From CAZJUP01 sp964549275 (GTDB taxonomy: Bacteria; Fidelibacterota; Marinisomatia; Marinisomatales; TCS55), in the NCBI GenBank assembly GCA_964549275.1, contig CAZJUP010000013.1:1-64000 (forward strand): DNA of 64,000 nucleotides, in the 5' to 3' direction. The notes beneath the pieces are model-generated. The model did no database searches and was not told the origin of the DNA. It saw nothing but the letters and a program-made list of their open reading frames with translations. Of the stretch, positions 52,176 through 60,028 are shown piece after piece. The position numbers and the translations under genes were made by a program. Position 1 is the first letter of the stretch. Every line of letters starts with the position of its first letter.

Positions 52176-53354
52176 ATGAAAAATCCAATTTTCCTTTCGT
52201 TATTTTTAATTGCATCTCTTATCGCTCAAGAAAAAACATTCTATCTTAAGACCGGCGATAAAATTACAGGCACGTTAACTTCAGAAACTGATTCTACTTT
52301 AACTCTAAATACAGCTTTTGGACCCATTACCATCAATAAATCTAATTTAAAACCCAGAAAAGTCGTAATCACATTAAACTCTGGAGACATTATTAGAGGA
52401 GAAATCCTAAGCCGCACATCTGAAAAAATAATCATTAATTCCTCATTAGGGAATATCACCATTCATCCGGAATCTATAGAAAAAATTGAAAATGAAGAAT
52501 CTCTCTCACAAGAAATCACTTATACGCCTTATGGAACAAAAGTAAAGACTACATCATCATCTGAATCGGAGGAATGGTTTTTCAGTAAAGAAAGGTTAAT
52601 GGATATTTGGTTCGATCCAACGGGATTTACTTTAGAGAAAAATAAGTTTTATGTCAGTGGACTTTCCTGGGGGTTTGGTTTGAATAACAAAGTGCAAATA
52701 TCTACTCGTTTTATCAATTATTTTTGGCAAGATTTTAATTTACGTCCAAAAATTATGTTATTTAAAACAGGGGCAATAGAGTCACAAACCGCCTTATCCA
52801 TAGGTGGGCATTTTCATACCCAAGGTCTTCCCAATAAGTATAAATGGGTAGAAAACGCAAGAAAAGATTATAACTGGGATGGGGAACAGGGGAAAGAGGT
52901 TTATGTAGAAAAAGATGGTTATGTCCGTTTTGGAGCTCAAAAAGATGAATTTGGGGATTGGAACGAGTGGGTAGGACAGGGCGATAAAATATGGTATGAG
53001 GTTTTTGGAGCTTTTACCGTTTCAAAATTGAGATCAAGTGGAAATGGACGAGTAAACTACACCATTGGATCTAGTGCTATCTTTTATCCCGATGAAAAAG
53101 TGGCCCCCCGTGTTTATGGGGCCATAGACTTAGATGTTACCCGTAGTGTTAAAGTAATGGCAGAAGTTTTCTACGATCCATACCATGTGCATGCTTTTGA
53201 TACGTATGGTGAAGAAAAAGTGCAACCGGTTCATTTCGATATTGGATTTCTAACCAATAAACTTCCCTTATTCTGGTTTGCTCCAACTTCAGATAACTTT
53301 TGGGTAGGGTGGCATTTTCAATCACCATTTATTACATTTTATTGGAAATTTTAA
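52176..53354 (+). CDS. Outer-membrane protein with N-terminal duplicated beta repeats
   Basis: A 392-residue protein with a signal peptide (1-17, ending in I-A-Q). Residues 20-105 contain two copies of a small beta module: L-K-T-G-D-K-I-T-G-T-L then T-A-F-G-P-I-T-I, and L-N-S-G-D-I-I-R-G-E-I-L then S-S-L-G-N-I-T-I. The remaining 270 residues are strand-rich with aromatic residues and end in F-I-T-F-Y-W-K-F, an outer-membrane barrel ending in Phe. Function unknown; a porin or surface protein is likely. Confidence 0.75.
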   Translation: MKNPIFLSLFLIASLIAQEKTFYLKTGDKITGTLTSETDSTLTLNTAFGPITINKSNLKPRKVVITLNSGDIIRGEILSRTSEKIIINSSLGNITIHPESIEKIENEESLSQEITYTPYGTKVKTTSSSESEEWFFSKERLMDIWFDPTGFTLEKNKFYVSGLSWGFGLNNKVQISTRFINYFWQDFNLRPKIMLFKTGAIESQTALSIGGHFHTQGLPNKYKWVENARKDYNWDGEQGKEVYVEKDGYVRFGAQKDEFGDWNEWVGQGDKIWYEVFGAFTVSKLRSSGNGRVNYTIGSSAIFYPDEKVAPRVYGAIDLDVTRSVKVMAEVFYDPYHVHAFDTYGEEKVQPVHFDIGFLTNKLPLFWFAPTSDNFWVGWHFQSPFITFYWKF

Positions 53355-53508
53355 TGCAAGGATGCCATCAGGTTTATAGTAACAAATAAATAGCATTTTT
53401 AATATTATTCAATACCTAAGTGTTTTGAATAGTTTCGTAGGTAAAATAAGAATAGGTAGTCTCTTCATCGTTTAGATTATACTCGCTTTTATTGTGGAAG
53501 GCATTGAC

Positions 53509-53525
53509 AAGTTTACCGTAAACTT
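53509..53525. promoter_or_regulatory. 17-bp perfect palindrome upstream of leuS
   Basis: AAGTTTAC-C-GTAAACTT is centred at 53517, 37 bases before the leuS ATG. A TATAAT at 53542-53547 lies 16 bases downstream, so the palindrome covers the expected -35 position. It may be a repressor operator. TTGACA at 53504-53509 is too far from the TATAAT (32 bases) to be its -35. Confidence 0.5.
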
Positions 53526-53562
53526 CCGCACGTTTTCTGAATATAATAACTGATAGAAATAG

Positions 53563-55980
53563 ATGGCATACGAACCAAAAGATATTGAAAAGAAGTGGCA
53601 AGCATTTTGGGAAAATGAAAAGATTTTCAAATGTAAAGTTGACCCTCAAAAACCAAAATACTATGTATTAGATATGTTTCCGTATCCTTCCGGAGCCGGT
53701 TTACATGTAGGCCATCCGTTAGGTTATATCGCAACCGACATTGTTGCCAGATATAAACGCATGAAAGGATTCAATGTTCTTCACCCTATGGGATGGGATG
53801 CTTTTGGACTACCTGCGGAACAATATGCCGTCCAAACCGGTACCCATCCGGCCATTACAACAAAAAATAATATCGATAATTTCCGACGGCAAATAAAGAT
53901 GCTGGGATTTTCTTATGATTGGGACAGGGAAATCAATACTACTGATCCGAAGTACTACAAATGGACTCAGTGGATTTTTTTACAGCTATATAATAAAGGA
54001 TTAGCCTATGAAGCTGAAGTTCCTGTGAATTGGTGTCCAGAATTGGGAACAGTGCTTGCTAACGAAGAAGTTATTGATGGAAAATCAGAAAGGGGAGAGC
54101 ATCCAGTTTTTCGAATCCCCATGAAACAATGGATGTTAAAAATCACCGATTATGCTGAATCTCTCTTGAAGGGCCTTGATGATTTGGATTGGCCAGAACA
54201 TATAAAAAACCTTCAAAGAAATTGGATTGGCAAATCGGAAGGAGCGGAAGTATCTTTTAAAGTAAAAGGCTCATCATACGAATTATCAGTATTTACAACG
54301 CGCCCAGATACTTTATTTGGAGCAACTTATATGGTTCTTGCACCGGAGCATCCTTTGGTAAATAGACTTGTCACAAATGATAAAAAAAATGAAGTCGATG
54401 CCTATATTAAGGAAGCCTCGAAAAAATCAGATTTAGACCGTACAGAATTGTCAAAAGAGAAAACCGGTGTTTTTATTGGTTCTTATGCAATAAATCCGGT
54501 CAATGATAAAGAAATACCCATTTGGATATCTGATTATGTCATTATGGGCTATGGCACTGGAGCTATTATGGCTGTCCCGGGACAAGATCAAAGAGATTGG
54601 GAATTTGCACAAAAATATAAACTCCCAATTATCCGGACAGTCGATCCTCCGGAAAACTTCAAAGGGGAAGCGTATCTTGATGATGGTCCTGCCATAAATA
54701 GCCAATTTTTAAATGGTTTATATATGAGTGAGGCAAAAATTCAAATGATTGAATGGCTGGAAAAAAAGCATTTAGGTAAAAGAAAAATTCAATATAAACT
54801 GAGGGATTGGCTATTTTCCCGTCAGCGATACTGGGGAGAACCCTTCCCTCTAATTCATACGGATAATGGAGTTATCCCCATTGAAGAGTCAAATCTGCCT
54901 TTACAATTGCCACAAGTAGAAAAATACGAACCATCCGGAACAGGGGAGTCACCATTAAAAAATATTAAAGACTGGGTAGAAGTGAAAGATGATTCCGGAA
55001 ATCTCATGGGACTGAGAGAAACGAATACCATGCCGCAATGGGCAGGATCTTGCTGGTATTATTTAAGATATACTGACCCGGACAATGACATTCAATCCTG
55101 GGATAAAGAAAATGAAAAATACTGGATGCCTGTGGATTTGTATATCGGAGGTGCTGAACATGCCGTTCTCCATCTGCTGTATTCTCGATTCTGGCATCAT
55201 GTGTTATTTGATTTAGGATATGTATCTACAAAGGAACCCTTTAAAAAACTATTCAATCAGGGTATGATTCTGGGTGAAGATGGATCCAAAATGAGCAAAT
55301 CTCGAGGAAATGTTGTGAATCCGGATGTTACTGTGGAGGAATATGGTGCCGATTCTATGCGGCTTTACGAAATGTTTATGGGACCCTTAGATAAATCAAA
55401 GCCCTGGCAAACGAAAGGGCTTCAAGGGTGTTCAAGGTTTTTGAATAAACTCTGGAGCCTTATTATTGAAAATGATGAAAATCTTTCTCCAAAAATTCAA
55501 GACATTCCCATACCCGACAAAGTTAATCAGAAACTGCATCGGTTGATAAAGCGCGTCACAGATGATTTGGAATCACTGAATTTTAATACCGCTGTTTCAG
55601 AATTCATGATATTTACCAATTATTTGCAAACTTTAGAACTCATTTCCAGAGAAGCAATAAGAATATTTATCATTTTGCTTAATCCATTTGTCCCACATTT
55701 TTCTGAAGAAATATGGCAAAGGTTAAATGAATCAGATTCCCTCAGTTATTCACCATGGCCTGAATATACAGAAAAGTATTTAAAAGAAGAATCCATAACC
55801 ATGGCTATTCAAATTAATGGAAAGCGTCGTGGTGAAATATCCTGCCATGCGGAAACATCAAACAAAGATGTTATTAAACTCGCCATTAACAGCAATAAAA
55901 TATCAAAATATTTAGAAGGAAAGGAAATTATAAAAAAAATAATTGTCCCTGGAAGAATAGTTAATCTAGTCGTGAAGTAA
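53563..55980 (+). CDS. leuS: Leucyl-tRNA synthetase
   Basis: An 805-residue class I enzyme. The HIGH motif is H-V-G-H at 48-51 after P-Y-P-S-G-A-G-L, and the KMSKS motif is G-S-K-M-S-K-S-R-G-N. The CP1 editing domain (about 220-400) has T-T-R-P-D-T-L-F-G-A-T-Y and G-T-G-A-I-M-A-V-P-G, so proofreading looks intact. It charges tRNA-Leu, one isoacceptor of which is also in this window. The gene stands alone behind a palindrome. Confidence 0.97.
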   Translation: MAYEPKDIEKKWQAFWENEKIFKCKVDPQKPKYYVLDMFPYPSGAGLHVGHPLGYIATDIVARYKRMKGFNVLHPMGWDAFGLPAEQYAVQTGTHPAITTKNNIDNFRRQIKMLGFSYDWDREINTTDPKYYKWTQWIFLQLYNKGLAYEAEVPVNWCPELGTVLANEEVIDGKSERGEHPVFRIPMKQWMLKITDYAESLLKGLDDLDWPEHIKNLQRNWIGKSEGAEVSFKVKGSSYELSVFTTRPDTLFGATYMVLAPEHPLVNRLVTNDKKNEVDAYIKEASKKSDLDRTELSKEKTGVFIGSYAINPVNDKEIPIWISDYVIMGYGTGAIMAVPGQDQRDWEFAQKYKLPIIRTVDPPENFKGEAYLDDGPAINSQFLNGLYMSEAKIQMIEWLEKKHLGKRKIQYKLRDWLFSRQRYWGEPFPLIHTDNGVIPIEESNLPLQLPQVEKYEPSGTGESPLKNIKDWVEVKDDSGNLMGLRETNTMPQWAGSCWYYLRYTDPDNDIQSWDKENEKYWMPVDLYIGGAEHAVLHLLYSRFWHHVLFDLGYVSTKEPFKKLFNQGMILGEDGSKMSKSRGNVVNPDVTVEEYGADSMRLYEMFMGPLDKSKPWQTKGLQGCSRFLNKLWSLIIENDENLSPKIQDIPIPDKVNQKLHRLIKRVTDDLESLNFNTAVSEFMIFTNYLQTLELISREAIRIFIILLNPFVPHFSEEIWQRLNESDSLSYSPWPEYTEKYLKEESITMAIQINGKRRGEISCHAETSNKDVIKLAINSNKISKYLEGKEIIKKIIVPGRIVNLVVK

Positions 55981-56018
55981 AATAAAATTCTTTATTTATA
56001 CATAATATATATTATACG

Positions 56019-57035
56019 TTATTTACGAATATCTTCTTTAAATCGACTTAAATTTGTTTTTGACCCGATAATCATGATTTTTTGGTTACTATTCAATTGA
56101 ATATGAGAACCGGGATTTAAGATTATTCCACCGGTTTCTTCAATAATACCAACTATCATCAATTCATATTTTTCCCGAAGTTTACAGTCTTTTATCGTTT
56201 TATTTTGGATACCTGGAATGTACTTAAGATTTATTTCTTCGATGGCCATATCTATGGAGGGTTGTTCAGGAGTATCGATTGTTACAGAATCTTCAACATA
56301 AGGACTAATCAATAATTCTGCCATTCTGTGTCCACCAGTTATGTAGGGATTTACCACTTTGTCCGCTCCAGCCCGTTTTAATTTTTTTCCAGTATCATGG
56401 AGCGCACATCGGCTTATGATATAAGCCTCCTGGTTTAAATTTCGGGCAGACATCGTAACAAATAAATTGTCCTGATCGTTATCAAGGACAACAACAATCC
56501 CTTTTGCTTCTTTAATCCCCGCAGAAATTATCGTTTCATCTAGAGTGGCATCTCCTTCAAGATAGAAATATTTTTTTTCTTCTATTTGTTTGATTTTTTG
56601 TTCGTTTAACTCTACAATGACGTAAGGGACTCCTTTATTATGAAGTTCATCCGCTATAATGGCTCCCATTCGCCCGAAACCACAAATGATATAATGTTTT
56701 TTGAGTTTTGAAATCTTTTTTTCCATTTTCTTTCTCCGGTAAGTTTTCATTTCCATCATTTCAGTACCAAATTCGGACAGTAATACAGCAAACCCTGATG
56801 CACCGAAAATAATAACCACAATAGCCCATAATTTCCCTGTTTCCGATAATGGATGTGTCTCACTGAACCCTACAGTTGACAAGGTAATTATGGTCATATA
56901 AATACTGTCAATAAATGTCCAATTGTTAAGCGGATCATTCATACCAATGATATAAAATCCCATGGACGCGACAGTAATTAATACAGCAAAATATAAAGCA
57001 AATTTTATCCAGCGATTTGAGGGAAATACAAACAT
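56019..57035 (-). CDS. Two-TM potassium channel with RCK (TrkA) domains
   Basis: A 338-residue protein. TM1 is at about 10-29, followed by a pore helix and a filter reading T-V-G-F-S-E-T-H-P-L-S, and TM2 at about 69-86. A TrkA-N/RCK domain (Y-I-I-C-G-F-G-R-M-G near 113) and a TrkA-C domain (about 255-335) follow. The filter has Phe for Tyr and lacks the second Gly of T-V-G-Y-G, as in a subset of bacterial channels. It gates K+ flux with nucleotide or ion ligands on RCK. The stop overlaps or abuts the cutA region on the same strand. Confidence 0.9.
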   Translation of the reverse strand: MFVFPSNRWIKFALYFAVLITVASMGFYIIGMNDPLNNWTFIDSIYMTIITLSTVGFSETHPLSETGKLWAIVVIIFGASGFAVLLSEFGTEMMEMKTYRRKKMEKKISKLKKHYIICGFGRMGAIIADELHNKGVPYVIVELNEQKIKQIEEKKYFYLEGDATLDETIISAGIKEAKGIVVVLDNDQDNLFVTMSARNLNQEAYIISRCALHDTGKKLKRAGADKVVNPYITGGHRMAELLISPYVEDSVTIDTPEQPSIDMAIEEINLKYIPGIQNKTIKDCKLREKYELMIVGIIEETGGIILNPGSHIQLNSNQKIMIIGSKTNLSRFKEDIRK

Positions 57036-57036
57036 A

Positions 57037-57351
57037 TTATTCTACCAAATTTGAGATCCAATTTAAATAATCATTTTCACCATTTCTTATGGGTATCGAT
57101 ATGAGTTCTGGTGTTGTATAAGGATGTAAAGATTTAATGCGATTAAAAATATTCGATTCATGTTTTTCAATCGATTTTATTATTAACAAGTGTTCTTCTT
57201 CATCCCGGAGGGAATTCTCCCAAGTAAAAATTGAGTTAACACCGGGAATGATATTTACACAAGCGGCTAATTTTTCCTCAATTAACTGTTTGGAAATGAC
57301 TTTTGCGGTTTTTTCATCAGGTGCTGAAGAAAGTATCAAGACTGGATTCAT
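57037..57351 (-). CDS. cutA: Divalent-cation tolerance protein CutA
   Basis: A 104-residue protein of family length. Motifs: L-I-E-E-K-L-A-A-C-V-N-I-I-P-G-V-N-S-I-F-T-W-E and H-P-Y-T-T-P-E-L-I-S-I-P-I. A trimeric ferredoxin-like protein linked to copper tolerance; the molecular role is unsettled. It lies one base upstream of the channel gene on the same strand. Confidence 0.94.
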   Translation of the reverse strand: MNPVLILSSAPDEKTAKVISKQLIEEKLAACVNIIPGVNSIFTWENSLRDEEEHLLIIKSIEKHESNIFNRIKSLHPYTTPELISIPIRNGENDYLNWISNLVE

Positions 57352-57462
57352 TGCTTAAATTTAGGGTCAGGACTGGAATGAGACCAAAAAGAAACCACAC
57401 TGAATACGGAAATATTTGAAGTGAGGTATTATCATTAATAGTCTTAATTTCATAGGATGTTT

Positions 57463-57536
57463 GCGCCCGTAGCTCAGCTGGATAGAGCGCTTGCCTCCGG
57501 AGCAAGAGGCCACAGGTTCGAATCCTGTCGGGCGTA
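57463..57536 (+). tRNA. tRNA-Arg (anticodon CCG)
   Basis: A 74-base tRNA. The acceptor GCGCCCG pairs with CGGGCGT (G1-U72). The anticodon stem CTTGC/GCAAG encloses CTCCGGA, anticodon CCG. Discriminator A, no CCA (next bases CAA). Confidence 0.95.
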
Positions 57537-57540
57537 CAAG

Positions 57541-57574
57541 AAACTATTATTTTCTAAATCAAAATAGTTTTTTT
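57541..57574 (+). terminator. Terminator after tRNA-Arg
   Basis: The stem AAACTATT/AATAGTTT, with an AT-rich 14-base loop, is followed by a T run, 4 bases after the tRNA. Confidence 0.65.
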
Positions 57575-57609
57575 GTAGACCTTTTTTTATTTCATTGATT
57601 TATACCCTA

Positions 57610-58425
57610 TTATTGTGCCTTATCATAATATTGACGTGCTTCCAATATAAATCTGTTAGCAATGTTAACAGAAAAAGGGCTATTAGAGGATAGCTGTTCC
57701 GGATGCCATTGGACCCCAAGCATAAAGGGTACTCCCCCCTGTTCTTTATATTGAATGCTTTCAGGAAGGCCATCCTTAGTTCTGGCAATAAATCGCAATC
57801 CGGTCCCTAAAAGTTTTATCCCCTGATGATGATTTGAATTCACAACTCCATTTAAGGATTTAGTCATTTCATATAAGAGGGAATTTTCTTCGATATCTAT
57901 TTCATGAAAACATTCATAAGTCCCCGAAATTCTATGTTCTACAGATGTTCCCAAATCCGTGGGAATATCTATATATAGACTCCCACCATGATAAACATTT
58001 AAGATTTGTTCACCTCGGCATATACCCAAAATCGGTATTCCAAGACTTATTGCCTTTTCAATAAGAGCAAATTCTAACGTATCTCGCTTATAATCTATCC
58101 AGCCGCATCGATCAATTTCGTCTTCCTCTCCATATCGCCCGGGATAAATATCAGCGCCTCCACTTAAAAGTAATCCGTGAGAGTCTGTCAAAATCATCAT
58201 AGCGGAATCATAAGTCGTGCTGTACAGGTCCACCCAAGAGACTTCCGAATCAGATTGAATAAGCCACTCTGAATATGCACCATAATACTTCAGAGGGAGC
58301 CCTTTAGATATGGCAATAGTAAAAGGTTTCCCCTTTTCATGTGAATCACAGGAAATAAACCAAAAAATAATAAATATAAACAAAACACGCTGATTAGTTT
58401 TTGGAGCATTATGTTGTGCAATCAT
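57610..58425 (-). CDS. Exported class I glutamine amidotransferase (peptidase C26 / PuuD-like)
   Basis: A 271-residue protein. The catalytic triad is complete: Cys136 in G-I-C-R-G-E-Q, and His241 and Glu243 in V-Q-W-H-P-E-Q. N-S-N-H-H-Q is also present. The family includes gamma-glutamyl-GABA hydrolase (PuuD), normally cytosolic. Here the N-terminus has a hydrophobic run (about 14-24) ending in F-I-S-C at Cys26, a lipoprotein-type signal, so this copy is probably periplasmic or membrane attached. The substrate is unknown; gamma-glutamyl compounds are likely. Confidence 0.85.
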   Translation of the reverse strand: MIAQHNAPKTNQRVLFIFIIFWFISCDSHEKGKPFTIAISKGLPLKYYGAYSEWLIQSDSEVSWVDLYSTTYDSAMMILTDSHGLLLSGGADIYPGRYGEEDEIDRCGWIDYKRDTLEFALIEKAISLGIPILGICRGEQILNVYHGGSLYIDIPTDLGTSVEHRISGTYECFHEIDIEENSLLYEMTKSLNGVVNSNHHQGIKLLGTGLRFIARTKDGLPESIQYKEQGGVPFMLGVQWHPEQLSSNSPFSVNIANRFILEARQYYDKAQ

Positions 58426-58590
58426 TTCACTGAAATTTAAGACCCCCCAAAGATAAATAAAAGGACGCTTATCTTAATGTATTGCTATGGTTACAGTATA
58501 TCAAATAATCGGTATTAGTCCAAGTATGATTATTTTGAGGATAAAAATGGTAAATAATGACATTTAAAAAGAACTTGATATTATAAATAA

Positions 58591-58613
58591 GAAAGCCCAA
58601 AAAGAGGCTTTTC
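58591..58613 (-). terminator. Terminator after tRNA-Asn
   Basis: On the minus strand, GAAAAGCC and GGCTTTC pair around TCTTTTTG, then TTATTTATAATA follows. It lies 17 bases past the tRNA-Asn 3' end. Confidence 0.6.
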
Positions 58614-58629
58614 CTTCGAGGAATGATTG

Positions 58630-58701
58630 CTGGGATGACTGGATTCGAACCAGTATCAGCCTGATTAACAGTCAGGTGTCTTGCCGTTAGACCACATCCC
58701 A
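58630..58701 (-). tRNA. tRNA-Asn (anticodon GTT)
   Basis: A 72-base tRNA. The acceptor TGGGATG pairs with CATCCCA, giving U1-A72, and the discriminator is G, as expected for bacterial tRNA-Asn. The anticodon stem CCTGA/TCAGG encloses CTGTTAA, anticodon GTT. The body also resembles tRNA-Gln (same U1-A72, G73), which is compatible with amidotransferase-type charging. No CCA (next bases CAA). Confidence 0.95.
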
Positions 58702-58808
58702 ATGGGTCGCGAAGTTATATAAAATAATAATTTGAATGCAATTTCAATATTTGTGATTTCGAATGATACATTCAATTTTCTATAATACAGTCAGTAATTT
58801 CCTATATT

Positions 58809-59690
58809 TTACTGGTTCCTGAAATATTCAGCTGCTTCCACTGTGTTTTCAACCAGCATGGCAATCGTCATAGGTCCTACACCACCTGGAACAGGAGTCA
58901 CAGCGCCTGCCTTTCCTAAAAGGTTATCCATATCGGCGTCACCTGAAAGTGAATAGCCTTTTTTAGAATCCCCCTCTACCCTGTTTATTCCAACATCTAT
59001 AACAACAGCGCCTTGTTTAATATCTGCTCTTTTAAGATATTTGGATTTACCCATAGCTAAAATGATAATATCGGCTTGTTGTGTATACTGGTTTATATTG
59101 GAAGTTCCAGAATGACACAAGGTGGTTGTTGCATTTGAAAATGATTTTTTCAAACTGGTTAATATAGATAATGGTCGACCCACAATATTGCTACGCCCAA
59201 CAATAACGACATGTTTTCCTGAAGGATCGATATTGTAAAATTTTAGTAATCTCATAATACCTTTCGGAGTACAGGGGATAAATGTTGGTTCACCTGCAGC
59301 GAGTTTCCCAAAATTATAGGGGTGAAATCCATCGACATCCTTTTTGGGATCGATTATATTTATAATGGCATCAGCATTTAACTGTTTTGGTAATGGTAAT
59401 TGGATAAGAATGCTATGAAAATCTGGATTTGAATTTAGATTCTGTAATTTTTTTATAATGATGTTTTGAGAAATATTTTCAGGAAATCGAAATACCTCAG
59501 AGTGTAATCCCAAGGATTTAAATCTTTTTGACTTATTGTTTACATAGACTTGGGAAGCCGGATCATTACCGATAAGAATTACAGCTAAACCCGGAGTAAT
59601 TTGTTCTTGATTTAAAGAGGATATCCGTTGAGCTAGGTTACCATAAACTTCAAGGCATACTTCTTTCCCATAAAGAATTTTAGTTTCCAT
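58809..59690 (-). CDS. folD: Bifunctional methylene-THF dehydrogenase/cyclohydrolase
   Basis: A 293-residue protein of family length. V-Y-V-N-N-K is in the substrate region, where the catalytic Lys resides, with Q-L-P-L-P, P-K-K-D-V-D-G-F-H and the NADP fold V-G-R-S-N-I-V-G-R-P. The C-terminus is T-P-V-P-G-G-V-G-P-M-T. It makes 10-formyl-THF for purine and fMet synthesis. It lies 23 bases downstream of zapA on the same strand. Confidence 0.96.
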   Translation of the reverse strand: METKILYGKEVCLEVYGNLAQRISSLNQEQITPGLAVILIGNDPASQVYVNNKSKRFKSLGLHSEVFRFPENISQNIIIKKLQNLNSNPDFHSILIQLPLPKQLNADAIINIIDPKKDVDGFHPYNFGKLAAGEPTFIPCTPKGIMRLLKFYNIDPSGKHVVIVGRSNIVGRPLSILTSLKKSFSNATTTLCHSGTSNINQYTQQADIIILAMGKSKYLKRADIKQGAVVIDVGINRVEGDSKKGYSLSGDADMDNLLGKAGAVTPVPGGVGPMTIAMLVENTVEAAEYFRNQ

Positions 59691-59713
59691 AAATACCGGC
59701 TTCTGAATTAAGA

Positions 59714-60010
59714 CTATTGCTGGATTGCTTCGTCAACCATTTCAATTATGGATGAAATTTTTCTTTCAACTGAATCGGATAGGGACTCCTTATTCCGTTT
59801 TTCAGAAAAAAGTTCATCAGAAATATTCATGGCAGCCAATATGGCTATTTTTGCCGGGACTTCAGGTGTGGTTAATTCTTCCTGAACTTCCCGCATTTTT
59901 AAATCCACATATTCGGCTATATTTTTTATATACGTCGCATCAGCCGGTGCTTTAACTGTATACTCTTGTCCGTAAATGGTTACACGAACGAGATTTCCAT
60001 TATTTTCCAA
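59714..60010 (-). CDS. zapA: Cell division protein ZapA
   Basis: A 98-residue protein. The N-terminal ZapA domain reads V-R-V-T-I-Y-G-Q-E-Y-T-V-K followed by Y-I-K-N-I-A-E-Y-V-D-L-K-M and I-A-I-L-A-A-M-N-I-S-D-E-L. A C-terminal coiled helix follows. It binds and cross-links FtsZ. In many bacteria the 6S RNA follows zapA; here there are only 23 bases to folD, so no 6S RNA is present at this spot. Confidence 0.92.
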   Translation of the reverse strand: MENNGNLVRVTIYGQEYTVKAPADATYIKNIAEYVDLKMREVQEELTTPEVPAKIAILAAMNISDELFSEKRNKESLSDSVERKISSIIEMVDEAIQQ

Positions 60011-60028
60011 ACCAAGGCCTCTAATTAC

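Noticed and set aside
53504..53547. TTGACA and TATAAT as a standard leuS promoter
   Set aside because: The spacing is 32 bases, far from 17; only the TATAAT remains as a candidate.
59690..59714. 6S RNA next to zapA
   Set aside because: The zapA-folD gap is only 23 bases, too short for 6S RNA.
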